Made by a program: the position numbers and the translations under genes
Part shown: piece by piece, positions 8,833 through 17,499 of the stretch
Layout: each line of letters starts with the position of its first letter
Position numbering within the stretch: position 1 is the stretch's first letter
Source of the DNA: Lachnospiraceae bacterium 28-4
Lineage (GTDB): Bacteria; Bacillota; Clostridia; Lachnospirales; Lachnospiraceae
DNA: 64,000 nucleotides
NCBI GenBank assembly: GCA_000403275.2
Contig: KE159598.1
Location: forward strand, 491,226 to 555,225
Direction of reading: 5' to 3'
The notes under the pieces: model-generated
Databases searched by the model: none
Told to the model about the DNA's origin: nothing
Seen by the model: the letters and a program-made list of their open reading frames with translations, nothing else

Positions 8833-8907
8833 TTGTATACATGTATCATTGTACAATTTGAATAAAAATGAGGGAAAAACTTTTACAGTTTCGTTTACTT
8901 AAGCGTC

Positions 8908-8936
8908 TTGTGCAATCAAAAACGGCATTATATAAT
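8908..8936 (+). promoter_or_regulatory. Probable gdhA promoter
   Basis: TTGTGC, 17 bp and TATAAT lie 87 bp upstream of the gdhA start. The leader between contains GC-rich inverted segments but no riboswitch I recognise. Confidence 0.6.
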
Positions 8937-8956
8937 AATACGTGGGTGGCCGGTAA

Positions 8957-10363
<1,407 letters not shown>

Positions 10364-10366
10364 TCA

Positions 10367-10471
10367 ATGGATATTGAGGACTATGAGCGTGAGAAGGCTG
10401 AGAAAAAACTCTTAATAAAGCTGCAGGAAGCAGAAGAGGTTTGGAAATGGAATGGGAAGACGGAAAAATAA
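10367..10471 (+). CDS. Possible 34-aa small ORF between gdhA and tag
   Basis: Starts three bases after the gdhA stop and encodes a strongly charged peptide (begins MDIEDYEREKAEKK, ends WNGKTEK). It overlaps the start of the next gene in another frame. There is no clear ribosome binding site, so translation would depend on coupling to gdhA. It could be chance. Confidence 0.25.
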   Translation: MDIEDYEREKAEKKLLIKLQEAEEVWKWNGKTEK

Positions 10472-11010
10472 GATGCCGTTGGGCAAATCCGAAAAATGAA
10501 AGATATCTCCGCTATCACGACGAGGAATGGGGAGTTCCCGTGTATGACGATCATAAATTATTTGAAATGCTGGTGTTGGAATCTTTTCAGGCGGGGCTTT
10601 CGTGGGAATGCGTATTGAACAAACAGGTGGCGTTCCGACAGGCTTTTGACAATTTTGATTTGGAAAAGGTGTGTGCCTATGAAGAGGAGCGTCTGCAGGA
10701 ATTGCAGGAAAATGCCGGGATTATCCGCAATGGAAGGAAGATCCGGGCGGCGGTTACAAATGCCATAGTATTCCGCAGAATACAACAGGAATTCCAAAGC
10801 TTTTCCAATTATATCTGGCATTGGACGGAAGGAAAAGTGATTTATGAGAAGGAATGCAGCCGTTCGGATCTTTCGGACCGGGTGTCGGAGGATCTGAAAA
10901 AGCGCGGCATGAAATTTGTGGGGACGACGATTATTTATGCGTACCTGCAAGCCATCGGCGTGATTTATTCCCATGAAAAAGGATGTTTTTTAGAACATAT
11001 TGATGAGTAA
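10447..11010 (+). CDS. tag: DNA-3-methyladenine glycosylase I
   Basis: Base-excision repair enzyme that removes 3-methyladenine. It has the Tag zinc snap: a Cys near residue 9 and a His in RYHDEEWG, then the C-terminal SHEKGC that supplies His and Cys four residues apart. EMLVLESFQAGLSWECVL and FVGTTIIYAYLQAIGV are family blocks. The ATG at 10,447 is chosen over the TTG at 10,441 because AGAGG at 10,435-10,439 is seven bases away. Length is about 187 aa as usual for Tag. Confidence 0.94.
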   Translation: MEWEDGKIRCRWANPKNERYLRYHDEEWGVPVYDDHKLFEMLVLESFQAGLSWECVLNKQVAFRQAFDNFDLEKVCAYEEERLQELQENAGIIRNGRKIRAAVTNAIVFRRIQQEFQSFSNYIWHWTEGKVIYEKECSRSDLSDRVSEDLKKRGMKFVGTTIIYAYLQAIGVIYSHEKGCFLEHIDE

Positions 11011-11072
11011 AAGTATATTTTTCCCGTTTCACCGCCATACTGGATAATGACCGGAAATCAAGGACAGGGCAG

Positions 11073-11180
11073 ATGGGGAAAATGGGAATCGAGGGTTATT
11101 GCTTTATGGCAGGAATGAGCGTTATGCTCGTGTGGATGCCAATATTAGGAATATGGAGCCATTGGCGAAGTAAGCGGTAA
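11073..11180 (+). CDS. Possible 35-aa hydrophobic small ORF
   Basis: Encodes a methionine-rich peptide with one hydrophobic stretch (YCFMAGMSVMLVWMPILGIW) ending in basic residues. This is the layout of small single-pass membrane proteins. Only a weak AGGACAGGG precedes it. It lies in the 340-bp gap between tag and the carbonic anhydrase gene. Confidence 0.25.
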   Translation: MGKMGIEGYCFMAGMSVMLVWMPILGIWSHWRSKR

Positions 11181-11183
11181 TAA

Positions 11184-11236
11184 AGGGCGGCAAAGAGTGT
11201 TTGGATGAAAAATCGAGACAAGCTTTGCCGCTTTCC
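11184..11236 (+). terminator. Terminator-like inverted repeat
   Basis: AAAGGGCGGCAAAG pairs with CTTTGCCGCTTT (GCGGCAAAG/CTTTGCCGC is exact) across a long loop. The following T-rich stretch is poor, so termination is only possible. Confidence 0.45.
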
Positions 11237-11268
11237 TATTGATTTTCAAAGATTTGTGAGAATATTAG

Positions 11269-11297
11269 TTGCCATATGAAGTGAAAGGGTATATAAT
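11269..11297 (+). promoter_or_regulatory. Probable promoter for the carbonic anhydrase gene
   Basis: TTGCCA, 17 bp and TATAAT, inside a very A+T-rich, partly palindromic stretch (TATAATATTATATCATATAT). Confidence 0.6.
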
Positions 11298-11350
11298 ATT
11301 ATATCATATATTATATTATATGATAGACAGGAGGAAGGACGCAAAGAGAG

Positions 11351-11851
11351 ATGGAGATACATGAAAGCGCATTTATAGCGGATGGCGCGATTGTCTTTGG
11401 CGATGTCTATGTAGGAGAAGAAAGCAGCATCTGGTTTCATGCCACCGTAAGGGGGGATCGGGGAGAGATAAGGATCGGGAAGCGGAGCAATATTCAGGAT
11501 AATACGGTGGTACATGTAGACCGGCACTTTCCGGTTTCTATTGGCAATGATGTAACGGTAGGGCATGGCGCGGTGCTTCATGGCTGCCGGATAGAGGATA
11601 ATACCCTGATTGGAATGGGAGCCATCATACTAAACGGTGCAAGAATAGGAGAGAACTGTATTGTTGGAGCAGGGGCGCTGGTGACGCAGAACATGGTAGT
11701 GCCGGATGATTCCCTGGTACTCGGGAATCCCGCAAAAATCAAGCGGAAGGTAACGGAACAGGAAATGGAGGCCAATCGGCTCAATGCAAAAGAGTATGTA
11801 AAAGAAAGCCGAAAATATAAAGAAGGAGGACGAGAAAATGGAATTTTTTGA
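11351..11851 (+). CDS. Gamma-class carbonic anhydrase family protein (left-handed beta-helix)
   Basis: 166 aa hexapeptide-repeat protein of the YrdA/PaaY/CaiE group. Imperfect repeats of the form [I/V]G-x4 run from about residue 10 to 140 (VFGDVYVGEESSIW, IRIGKRSNIQDN, VSIGNDVTVGHGAVLHGC, TLIGMGAIILNGARIG). The histidines of VVHVDRH and VGHGAVLHG sit where gamma-carbonic anhydrases bind zinc. Whether it hydrates CO2 or is an acyltransferase-like relative is not decided by sequence. The next gene starts 14 bp before its stop. Confidence 0.85.
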   Translation: MEIHESAFIADGAIVFGDVYVGEESSIWFHATVRGDRGEIRIGKRSNIQDNTVVHVDRHFPVSIGNDVTVGHGAVLHGCRIEDNTLIGMGAIILNGARIGENCIVGAGALVTQNMVVPDDSLVLGNPAKIKRKVTEQEMEANRLNAKEYVKESRKYKEGGRENGIF

Positions 11852-12116
11852 AAAGGTAGGAGAAACGATTACAGCGAAAGGAAAGGATGTGGCCGACAAA
11901 GCGAAGGATTTTGCCGAGATAGCCAGCTTGAGAAGCCAGATCAGCACATGTGAAGAGGTAATGAAAAAGAATTACCTGGAGATCGGGAAACTGTATTATG
12001 AACAGTTTAAAGAAGCAGAGTACAATGATTTTGTGGAGCAGTGTACGGCGATCACGAACGCTAAAAACGGCGTGGAAGCATTGGAAGCAAAGATCAAAGA
12101 AATTAAAGGAGTATAA
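11838..12116 (+). CDS. Small coiled-coil hypothetical protein
   Basis: 92 aa, all helical and charged (KVGETITAKGKDVADKAKDFAE then SLRSQISTCEEVMKKNY). Proteins of this shape in clostridia often carry a C-terminal zinc ribbon; this one does not. It overlaps the carbonic anhydrase gene by 14 bp and has AGGAGG just upstream, so it is co-transcribed and coupled. Function unknown. Confidence 0.7.
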   Translation: MEFFEKVGETITAKGKDVADKAKDFAEIASLRSQISTCEEVMKKNYLEIGKLYYEQFKEAEYNDFVEQCTAITNAKNGVEALEAKIKEIKGV

Positions 12117-12131
12117 TATATGGGTGAAGAG

Positions 12132-12161
12132 GGCAGCAGTCGTTACGATTGCTGCCTTTTT
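12132..12161 (+). terminator. Intrinsic terminator
   Basis: GGCAGCA and TGCTGCC with an inner CG/CG pair, followed by TTTTT. It closes the carbonic anhydrase operon and abuts repeat B copy 2. Confidence 0.85.
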
Positions 12162-12248
12162 ATGCGCAGAGGCGCGTAAGTAAATTAGCAGCTTTGCTGC
12201 ACGCGCCCCGCGCGGCGAGTAGGGAAGATGAATCTTCTCTACTCGATT
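12162..12248 (+). repeat. Structured repeat family B, copy 2
   Basis: 87 nt, same two-hairpin layout as 8222-8308 with a compensatory base-pair change in the first stem. It marks the left edge of the acquired EPS region. The following 12,249-12,360 holds no feature I can support. Confidence 0.75.
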
Positions 12249-12360
12249 CGCCTAAGCCTTAAAACATCGTAATATTCAGTTCAAAGACTTTTCCCACAAA
12301 ATATCTGACAGGGCATACCAATCATTAGCATATCCTTGTCTCTTTCAGGACAATTTTAAA

Positions 12361-12388
12361 TTGCATAACTTTAGGCTTCCTTTAAAAT
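12361..12388 (+). promoter_or_regulatory. Possible promoter for the recombinase gene
   Basis: TTGCAT, 16 bp and TAAAAT, 27 bp before the start codon. Confidence 0.4.
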
Positions 12389-12414
12389 GAATTTAAAAAA
12401 AGAGGAGGAGCAAT

Positions 12415-12999
12415 ATGAATACATATGGATATGTCCGCGTCTCAACCAAAGAGCAAAACGAGGATAGACAGATGATTGCCATGCGAAATTTTGGTATAGC
12501 AAATAGCAGTATCATATTGGACAAACAGAGCGGTAAAGATTTTGAGCGTCCTGGATATCAGCGGTTGATACAAAAATTAAAAACAGGGGATACTCTTGTC
12601 ATTAAAAGTATCGACCGGCTGGGGCGGGATTATGAAGAAATTTTGGAGCAATGGCGTTTACTGACCCGGGAAAAACAGGTTGATATTGTGGTGCTGGACA
12701 TGCCGCTGCTGGATACCCGCCAGGGGAGGGATCTTACAGGGGCGCTGATTGCCGATATTTTACTCCAGTTATTGTCTTATGTGGCTCAGACAGAGCGGGA
12801 ATTTAACCGCCAGCGGCAGACCGAAGGAATTGCCGCGGCCAAGGCCAAGGGTATACATTTGGGGCGGAAGTTCAAAGAGCGGGGGGAGAACTATGAATCT
12901 GTCATGGCCGCATGGCGCAGGGGAGAAATCAGCGGAAGAGCAGCTGCAAGAGAACTGGGGGTGGCTCACGGAACCTTCCAGCGGTGGTGCAGAGAATAA
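12415..12999 (+). CDS. Small serine recombinase (resolvase/invertase type)
   Basis: 194 aa site-specific recombinase, the size of Hin/Gin-type invertases and transposon resolvases. The catalytic serine is in YVRVSTKEQ (residue 10), with arginines in the R-P-G-Y-Q-R-L and SIDRLGRDYEE motifs. A long E-helix (QTEREFNRQRQTEGIAAAK) precedes a C-terminal helix-turn-helix (SGRAAARELGVAHGTFQRW). AGGAGGAG precedes the ATG. Five bases after its stop lies the first of two 26-bp inverted sites around a promoter-bearing segment, so its likely job is to invert that segment and switch the EPS operon. A transposon-resolvase role is the alternative. Confidence 0.88.
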   Translation: MNTYGYVRVSTKEQNEDRQMIAMRNFGIANSSIILDKQSGKDFERPGYQRLIQKLKTGDTLVIKSIDRLGRDYEEILEQWRLLTREKQVDIVVLDMPLLDTRQGRDLTGALIADILLQLLSYVAQTEREFNRQRQTEGIAAAKAKGIHLGRKFKERGENYESVMAAWRRGEISGRAAARELGVAHGTFQRWCRE

Positions 13000-13003
13000 A
13001 TTG

Positions 13004-13175
13004 GGATTACAAAGTGTGGGTTACAATCCGCATAAAAAAGCCTTAATTTTGGGCAAGATAATGTTATTTTTAAGGATAGCATGTCTTGCTCTTTATTATT
13101 TTTTACAGAAATTCTAACATATAACCTTAAATTTTGCAATAAGGAAAACGGCTTGCAACCTACACTTTGCAAGCC
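13004..13175. promoter_or_regulatory. Candidate invertible promoter segment with 26-bp inverted crossover sites
   Basis: The left site is 13,004-13,029 and the right site 13,150-13,175. Read in opposite orientations they match at 21 of 26 positions, including the central CAAAGTGT and the same central GT dinucleotide. Each is itself an imperfect dyad of two 12-bp half-sites, as in Hin-family crossover sites. The right site is a near-perfect hairpin (GGCTTGCAA / TTGCAAGCC). The 120 bp between them are A+T-rich and contain a leftward promoter. The recombinase lies to the left and the EPS operon to the right. Confidence 0.7.
13111..13139 (-). promoter_or_regulatory. Promoter inside the invertible segment, pointing away from the EPS genes
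   Basis: On the minus strand TTGCAA (13,139-13,134), 17 bp and TAGAAT (13,116-13,111). No comparable match was found on the plus strand of the segment. As read here, transcription runs left, antisense to the recombinase; inversion would aim it at the gene at 13,216. Confidence 0.6.
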
Positions 13176-13215
13176 ATTATGGATTGGCTCTTATGAATTA
13201 TCAGGAGATTGGCAT

Positions 13216-14106
13216 ATGTACAAAAATATAAGCAAGATAGATAGAAGCAAGGCGGCCGGACCGAAACGGCGTGGACGGCTCTTACTATATGGTTTTCTGG
13301 CAGCTGTTGTATTGGCAGCTGCCGGGCATTATATGTTTTCAGAGGAACTGGAAACAACATTCTACCATTTGTATTCCCCTAAAGTGGCAGCTGGAGAAAA
13401 TATCCGGGTTGTAGTTTTGTCAGATCTGCATAATAGAGAATTCGGTCCGGACAATGCGGACTTGTTGGAACGGATTGCGGCGCTGAACCCCGATCTGATT
13501 GCTGTGGCCGGCGATATGGTAAACGCGGATGAGGAGAATTTAGATGTTGTTCTGACTTTGTGCAGCGGCCTGGTTGAGATTGCTACTGTTTATTATAGTC
13601 CGGGCAACCACGAGAGCAATCTCATGTATGAAAAAGGAAGTCCCATTGAAAGCTTGCTTCTGGAGCGAGGCGTCCATGTTCTGGTAAATCGTGCGGAGGA
13701 AGCAGACATACATAGAACTCCGCTCCTAATTGGCGGGCTGACCACTTCCACAGAAGACTATGAGGAGTATGGCGCTGAGTTTTTTGAAGAATACGAAAAT
13801 AGCAGTGCTTTTAAATTGCTGATTGCCCACTACCCCAGTCTTTATTACGAGTATCTGGCAGATGGAAATATTGATTTGGGCATCTGCGGACACTATCATG
13901 GCGGACAGTTCCGGTTCCCAGTGGTGGGCGGGATTTATCACGGGGATACAGGTCTTTTTCCGAAGTACAACGCGGGAATGTACAAACTCGCTAATGGTAC
14001 AATCTTTGTATCGCGGGGTATGGGGGGACATAATGGACTGCCCCGCATCAATAATCGCCCTGAATTGGCGGTCATTGATATCAACGGCCGTCAAGAAACA
14101 CAATAA
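13216..14106 (+). CDS. Membrane-anchored metallophosphoesterase (YaeI/YkuE-like)
   Basis: 296 aa calcineurin-like phosphoesterase with one N-terminal membrane helix (about residues 22-41). The metal-ligand motifs are complete and in order: LSDLHN, AGDMV, GNHES, then a later His in IAHYPS and GHYHGGQFRFP. Related enzymes hydrolyse lipid-linked phosphates such as UDP-diacylglucosamine. In this setting a role on a polysaccharide lipid carrier is conceivable but unproven. The start at 13,216 has AGGAG; the frame upstream runs through the invertible segment and is not coding. It is the first gene of the EPS operon. Confidence 0.85.
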   Translation: MYKNISKIDRSKAAGPKRRGRLLLYGFLAAVVLAAAGHYMFSEELETTFYHLYSPKVAAGENIRVVVLSDLHNREFGPDNADLLERIAALNPDLIAVAGDMVNADEENLDVVLTLCSGLVEIATVYYSPGNHESNLMYEKGSPIESLLLERGVHVLVNRAEEADIHRTPLLIGGLTTSTEDYEEYGAEFFEEYENSSAFKLLIAHYPSLYYEYLADGNIDLGICGHYHGGQFRFPVVGGIYHGDTGLFPKYNAGMYKLANGTIFVSRGMGGHNGLPRINNRPELAVIDINGRQETQ

Positions 14107-14123
14107 AAAGGAGTGGCAGCAAT

Positions 14124-15593
14124 ATGATTCTGGTAAGCATGATTGTTCCGGCACTGATTTTGTGCCTTGTCGTCTTATATGCAGAGCTGATCCGGCGTTT
14201 CTTCTTAATAAAATCCAAAATCCCATTTTGGGGTCTGCGCGGTATGCTGGGCCGTACGGCAGGGAAACGGCGGAGACTGGCGGCGATGGGGGCGTTGATT
14301 TTGGCAGTTAGTTTCTGGGCGCAGATAGCTGTAGATTTCTGGGCGCCCGGTATGCTGATGGTATTTAATTATGAGGAGGCAGCCCGGGGGCAGAACCCCA
14401 ACGTCACCCGGTTTAATGAGTCTGACATCCTCTCCGATGATATTCTGGAAAAGGTAATCCAGCGGGGGCAGCTGAACCTCAGTGTGGAGCAGTTATCCAA
14501 ATGCCTGAGTATCTCGACCTCGCTGGATGCGGAGAAGCTGGATGTGACTCAGGAGTCCGACCTGAAAATTTCCACGGAATATCGTGTCCGCTGCGCTGAA
14601 TGGGTGTCCGTTTACGGTACAGAGCCAAAGACGGTGCTGAACCTCCTGGCCGATGTGTACTGGGGGAATTTTGTACTCAATTATGCGGAAAACGATAGCG
14701 TATTGGATCTTTCTTTTGACGGACTGGAAGAGATGGAGTATTTGGACGTGAAGGATTATCTGGAGATGCAGGCGAATAAACTGCGCAACTATCTCCCTGG
14801 CTATAGCAGTGAGAGCAGCAGTTTCCGGGCAGAGGGAAATGAGGAAACTTTTGCTTCCCTGTCCCAGAAAATCAGCAATTTTATTGATATTGAACTGGAA
14901 CGCTACGAAGCCTTTATTTTGGAAAACGGATTGGCCAGGAGCAGGAATACATATCAATCCCGGATGCAGTATGTCAACTATCGATTGGACACCTCCCAAA
15001 GAAAAGACATGGCGGCGCATGATGTGCGGATTGAGGCAATCAATATGTACAATGCCTATATGACCCGCTTTGTTTTGATTCCCACTTACGATGTGGACAA
15101 GGAATTCTATATGTCTAAAACTAAGGTAGGCGTAGACTATTTTGCGGACGAGGCAAAAGAATATCTGGAATCTGCTGCAGAACTGGTAGAGGAAATGGAA
15201 CATAACACATACGCTTCCCGGCAGGTGGGCAGATCTTACGTGTTTTCATCTATTTACGACCAGGCAGACCAGCGGATTGAGGAACTGAAGGCTGAACTGA
15301 TCAATCTGGCCGTTCAGAGCCGGGAACTTTGTGGAGCTTATGTTAAGGAAAAGAGGGACGGTTATATTCAGGTAGGTTTCACAGAATCTCCTGCGTTGAG
15401 CCGGGCTATTTCCGCCTTGCTGATCACAGGACTGTTTGTCGCCGCATGGAGCGGCAAGGCCATTCTGGAGCCTTTTTATCGAGAGTACAAGGGCGGCGGG
15501 GCTGTCGGATGGAAGGGATGGAGAGAATGGAAAGGGCGGAAAAAATGGAGAGAAAAATACAAGAATAAAAGTCGGAAGGAGAATGGGGCATGA
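14124..15593 (+). CDS. Unrecognised membrane protein of the EPS locus
   Basis: 489 aa with hydrophobic segments at about residues 2-25, 50-70 and 430-450. This leaves a roughly 360-residue acidic, mostly helical domain on one side of the membrane and a short, extremely basic, tryptophan-rich tail (WKGWREWKGRKKW). I do not recognise the family. It starts 17 bp after the phosphoesterase gene with AAGGAG, and its stop overlaps the next start (ATGA), so it is translated together with the chain-length-regulator-like gene. An assembly or regulatory partner of that protein is a reasonable guess only. Confidence 0.7.
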   Translation: MILVSMIVPALILCLVVLYAELIRRFFLIKSKIPFWGLRGMLGRTAGKRRRLAAMGALILAVSFWAQIAVDFWAPGMLMVFNYEEAARGQNPNVTRFNESDILSDDILEKVIQRGQLNLSVEQLSKCLSISTSLDAEKLDVTQESDLKISTEYRVRCAEWVSVYGTEPKTVLNLLADVYWGNFVLNYAENDSVLDLSFDGLEEMEYLDVKDYLEMQANKLRNYLPGYSSESSSFRAEGNEETFASLSQKISNFIDIELERYEAFILENGLARSRNTYQSRMQYVNYRLDTSQRKDMAAHDVRIEAINMYNAYMTRFVLIPTYDVDKEFYMSKTKVGVDYFADEAKEYLESAAELVEEMEHNTYASRQVGRSYVFSSIYDQADQRIEELKAELINLAVQSRELCGAYVKEKRDGYIQVGFTESPALSRAISALLITGLFVAAWSGKAILEPFYREYKGGGAVGWKGWREWKGRKKWREKYKNKSRKENGA

Positions 15594-17464
15594 AAGAACT
15601 GGATGTTTTTCGATATCTCAAAAAATATCGCGCTGTAATTGCCGGGCTGTCAGTGCTGACAGGCATCCTGTTTTATATAGTCGCCCAGTTCCATATTCAG
15701 CAGTACACCGCGATCACAGTCATTGAGTATACCGGTTCCCGGGCGGAAGAGGGCTATTCCCCTGATGGAAAGAAAATTGATACCACTGAAATATATGCTA
15801 CAAATCTGGTGGCTCAGGCTCTGAAAAAATTGGATGTGGACGATACAGAGGCAACGATAGACAGTATCCGCATGAACATCCATGTAGAGCCTGTTATTAC
15901 GGAGGAGGATCTGCTGGTGCAGCAGTCCAAGCTGGACAACGGAGAAAAAGATTATGAAATCAATCCTACCCAGTATGTGGTGTCTTTCAACTGCGGCGTC
16001 AGTAATGGCAAGGAATACCCCCGAAAAGTTTTGAACCAGATTCTTCAGGAATACGCCAGTTATTAGGGAAAAACCCATGTCAATACTTCGCTGGCGGCCA
16101 ATCCGGTCAGTGATATTACCACCAAGGGTTACGACTATCTGGAGATGGCCGAGGTCATGGATGATACCCTGACCAGTATTACAGAACATCTTTCGGACAA
16201 GGTGGAGTGGAATGGTGAATTTCGTTCCAGTCGGACGGGTTATAGTTTTCAGGACTTGAAGGACGAATTTGAATTTATTCAGGACGTAGAAGTGCGCCAA
16301 TTGTTCTCTGAGATCCTGGTAGGGCAGGTCACTAAGGATCGGGATCTGCTTCTGGAGAAATATCGGAATCGGAACAACGACTTGTCTATATCCAATAGCG
16401 CCGTAGCCTTTGAGATTGAAAAAATCCGAGGCATTATCGGAGCCTATGAGGACGCCATGGGGGATTTCAGTGTTCCTGTTATCAATGCTGATGGAGAGAG
16501 CCCGGGAAATCCGCTTCAGAATAACGTCTTGCCGGATGTCTACGATGATGGGAATAGCGACGAAGACGGAAACTGGATACCGGTGGATCGGACTGCGGAG
16601 TATGACCAGTTGCTGATGGCGTATATCGAGGATAGAACCCTTTATGAACATAACCTGATTGACAATGATTACAACAATTATATCATCGATGTGTTTACCA
16701 AAGCCCCGGCCGTATCTTCGGAGGCCGGCCAGCAAAGCATTCAGGCGGAGATTGCTTGTCTGGCAGAGAAAATTAACGCTCTCCAGTCGATCTATTACGA
16801 AACAAATGATGAGTACAATGAGTATCTGGGTGCGCAGAATATTATGATGCTATCCAGCGTACGGGTGACAGAGCGTTTCCCCGTCCTGATTTTTACAGTG
16901 CTGATAGTGGTGATCTTCGGAGCGCTGGGCTGTGCCGGTGCGGCATTATTCGGCAGGATCGAGGACTTTATTGAGTATTATGCTTTTACTAACAAGGTGG
17001 ACGATTTGCCTAACCGGGCTAAATGCGACCAGTTCATTGCACAGCGGGAACACCGTCCGATTATGGGCAATTTCGTCTGCGTTGTATTTAAGCTTGCCAA
17101 TTTGCAGAAAGAAAATGCCCGTCTGGGCCGGGAGGCCGGCGATCGGATGATAAAGGATTTTGTGGAGATTATTACGTCAGTGTTTGCTCCCTCCAACAAG
17201 GTATTTGTAGGTAATAATGGTGCAGGGCAGTATTTGATTTTTGCGGAGTCTATGGACAAGGAACAGGTGATCGCCGCTCTGTTTCAGGTGGGCATTGTTC
17301 TGGAAGAGAGATCCAGGGAGCGGGGCTACCATATTGATCTAAAACATGGGTATGCTTATGCAGCGGAGGAGCAATGCTTCTATATCCGTGAATTGCTGTC
17401 GATTACCATGAAGAGGGTCGGAACCGAAAACGACCCTAAAAAGCCGGAAACCACAGTAGTCTGA
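15590..17464 (+). pseudogene. Polysaccharide co-polymerase-like gene with degenerate GGDEF domain, split by an amber codon
   Basis: A single reading frame of 625 codons is interrupted only by TAG at 16,064-16,066 (codon 159). The frame stays open across it with plausible protein on both sides (LQEYASY before, GKTHVNTSLAANP after). Residues 14-36 and about 430-457 are membrane helices enclosing a Wzz/YveK-like outer domain. From about residue 470 there is a GGDEF-type domain (DDLPNRAKCDQFI, a heptad-rich middle, then NGAGQYLIF where an active enzyme has GG[D/E]EF), so cyclase activity is unlikely. The second part has a start at 16,145 but no good SD. Either it is a nonsense mutant or the stop is read through. 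Confidence 0.75.
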
Positions 17465-17499
17465 CGAGGCGGAATGTCAGAAGAACAGGGAGTAGGTCT

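Noticed and set aside
12415..12999. Recombinase as part of a complete transposon
   Set aside because: No transposase, terminal repeats or res-type triple site were found nearby. The paired 26-bp inverted sites favour an invertase role.
13081..13215. Upstream extension of the metallophosphoesterase frame to 13,081
   Set aside because: The added codons run through the invertible segment and its right crossover site. An SD and the family-like start are at 13,216.
16064..16066. Pyrrolysine-type recoding of the TAG
   Set aside because: No pyl genes are in view and the protein family has no known recoded residue. A nonsense mutation or plain read-through is simpler.
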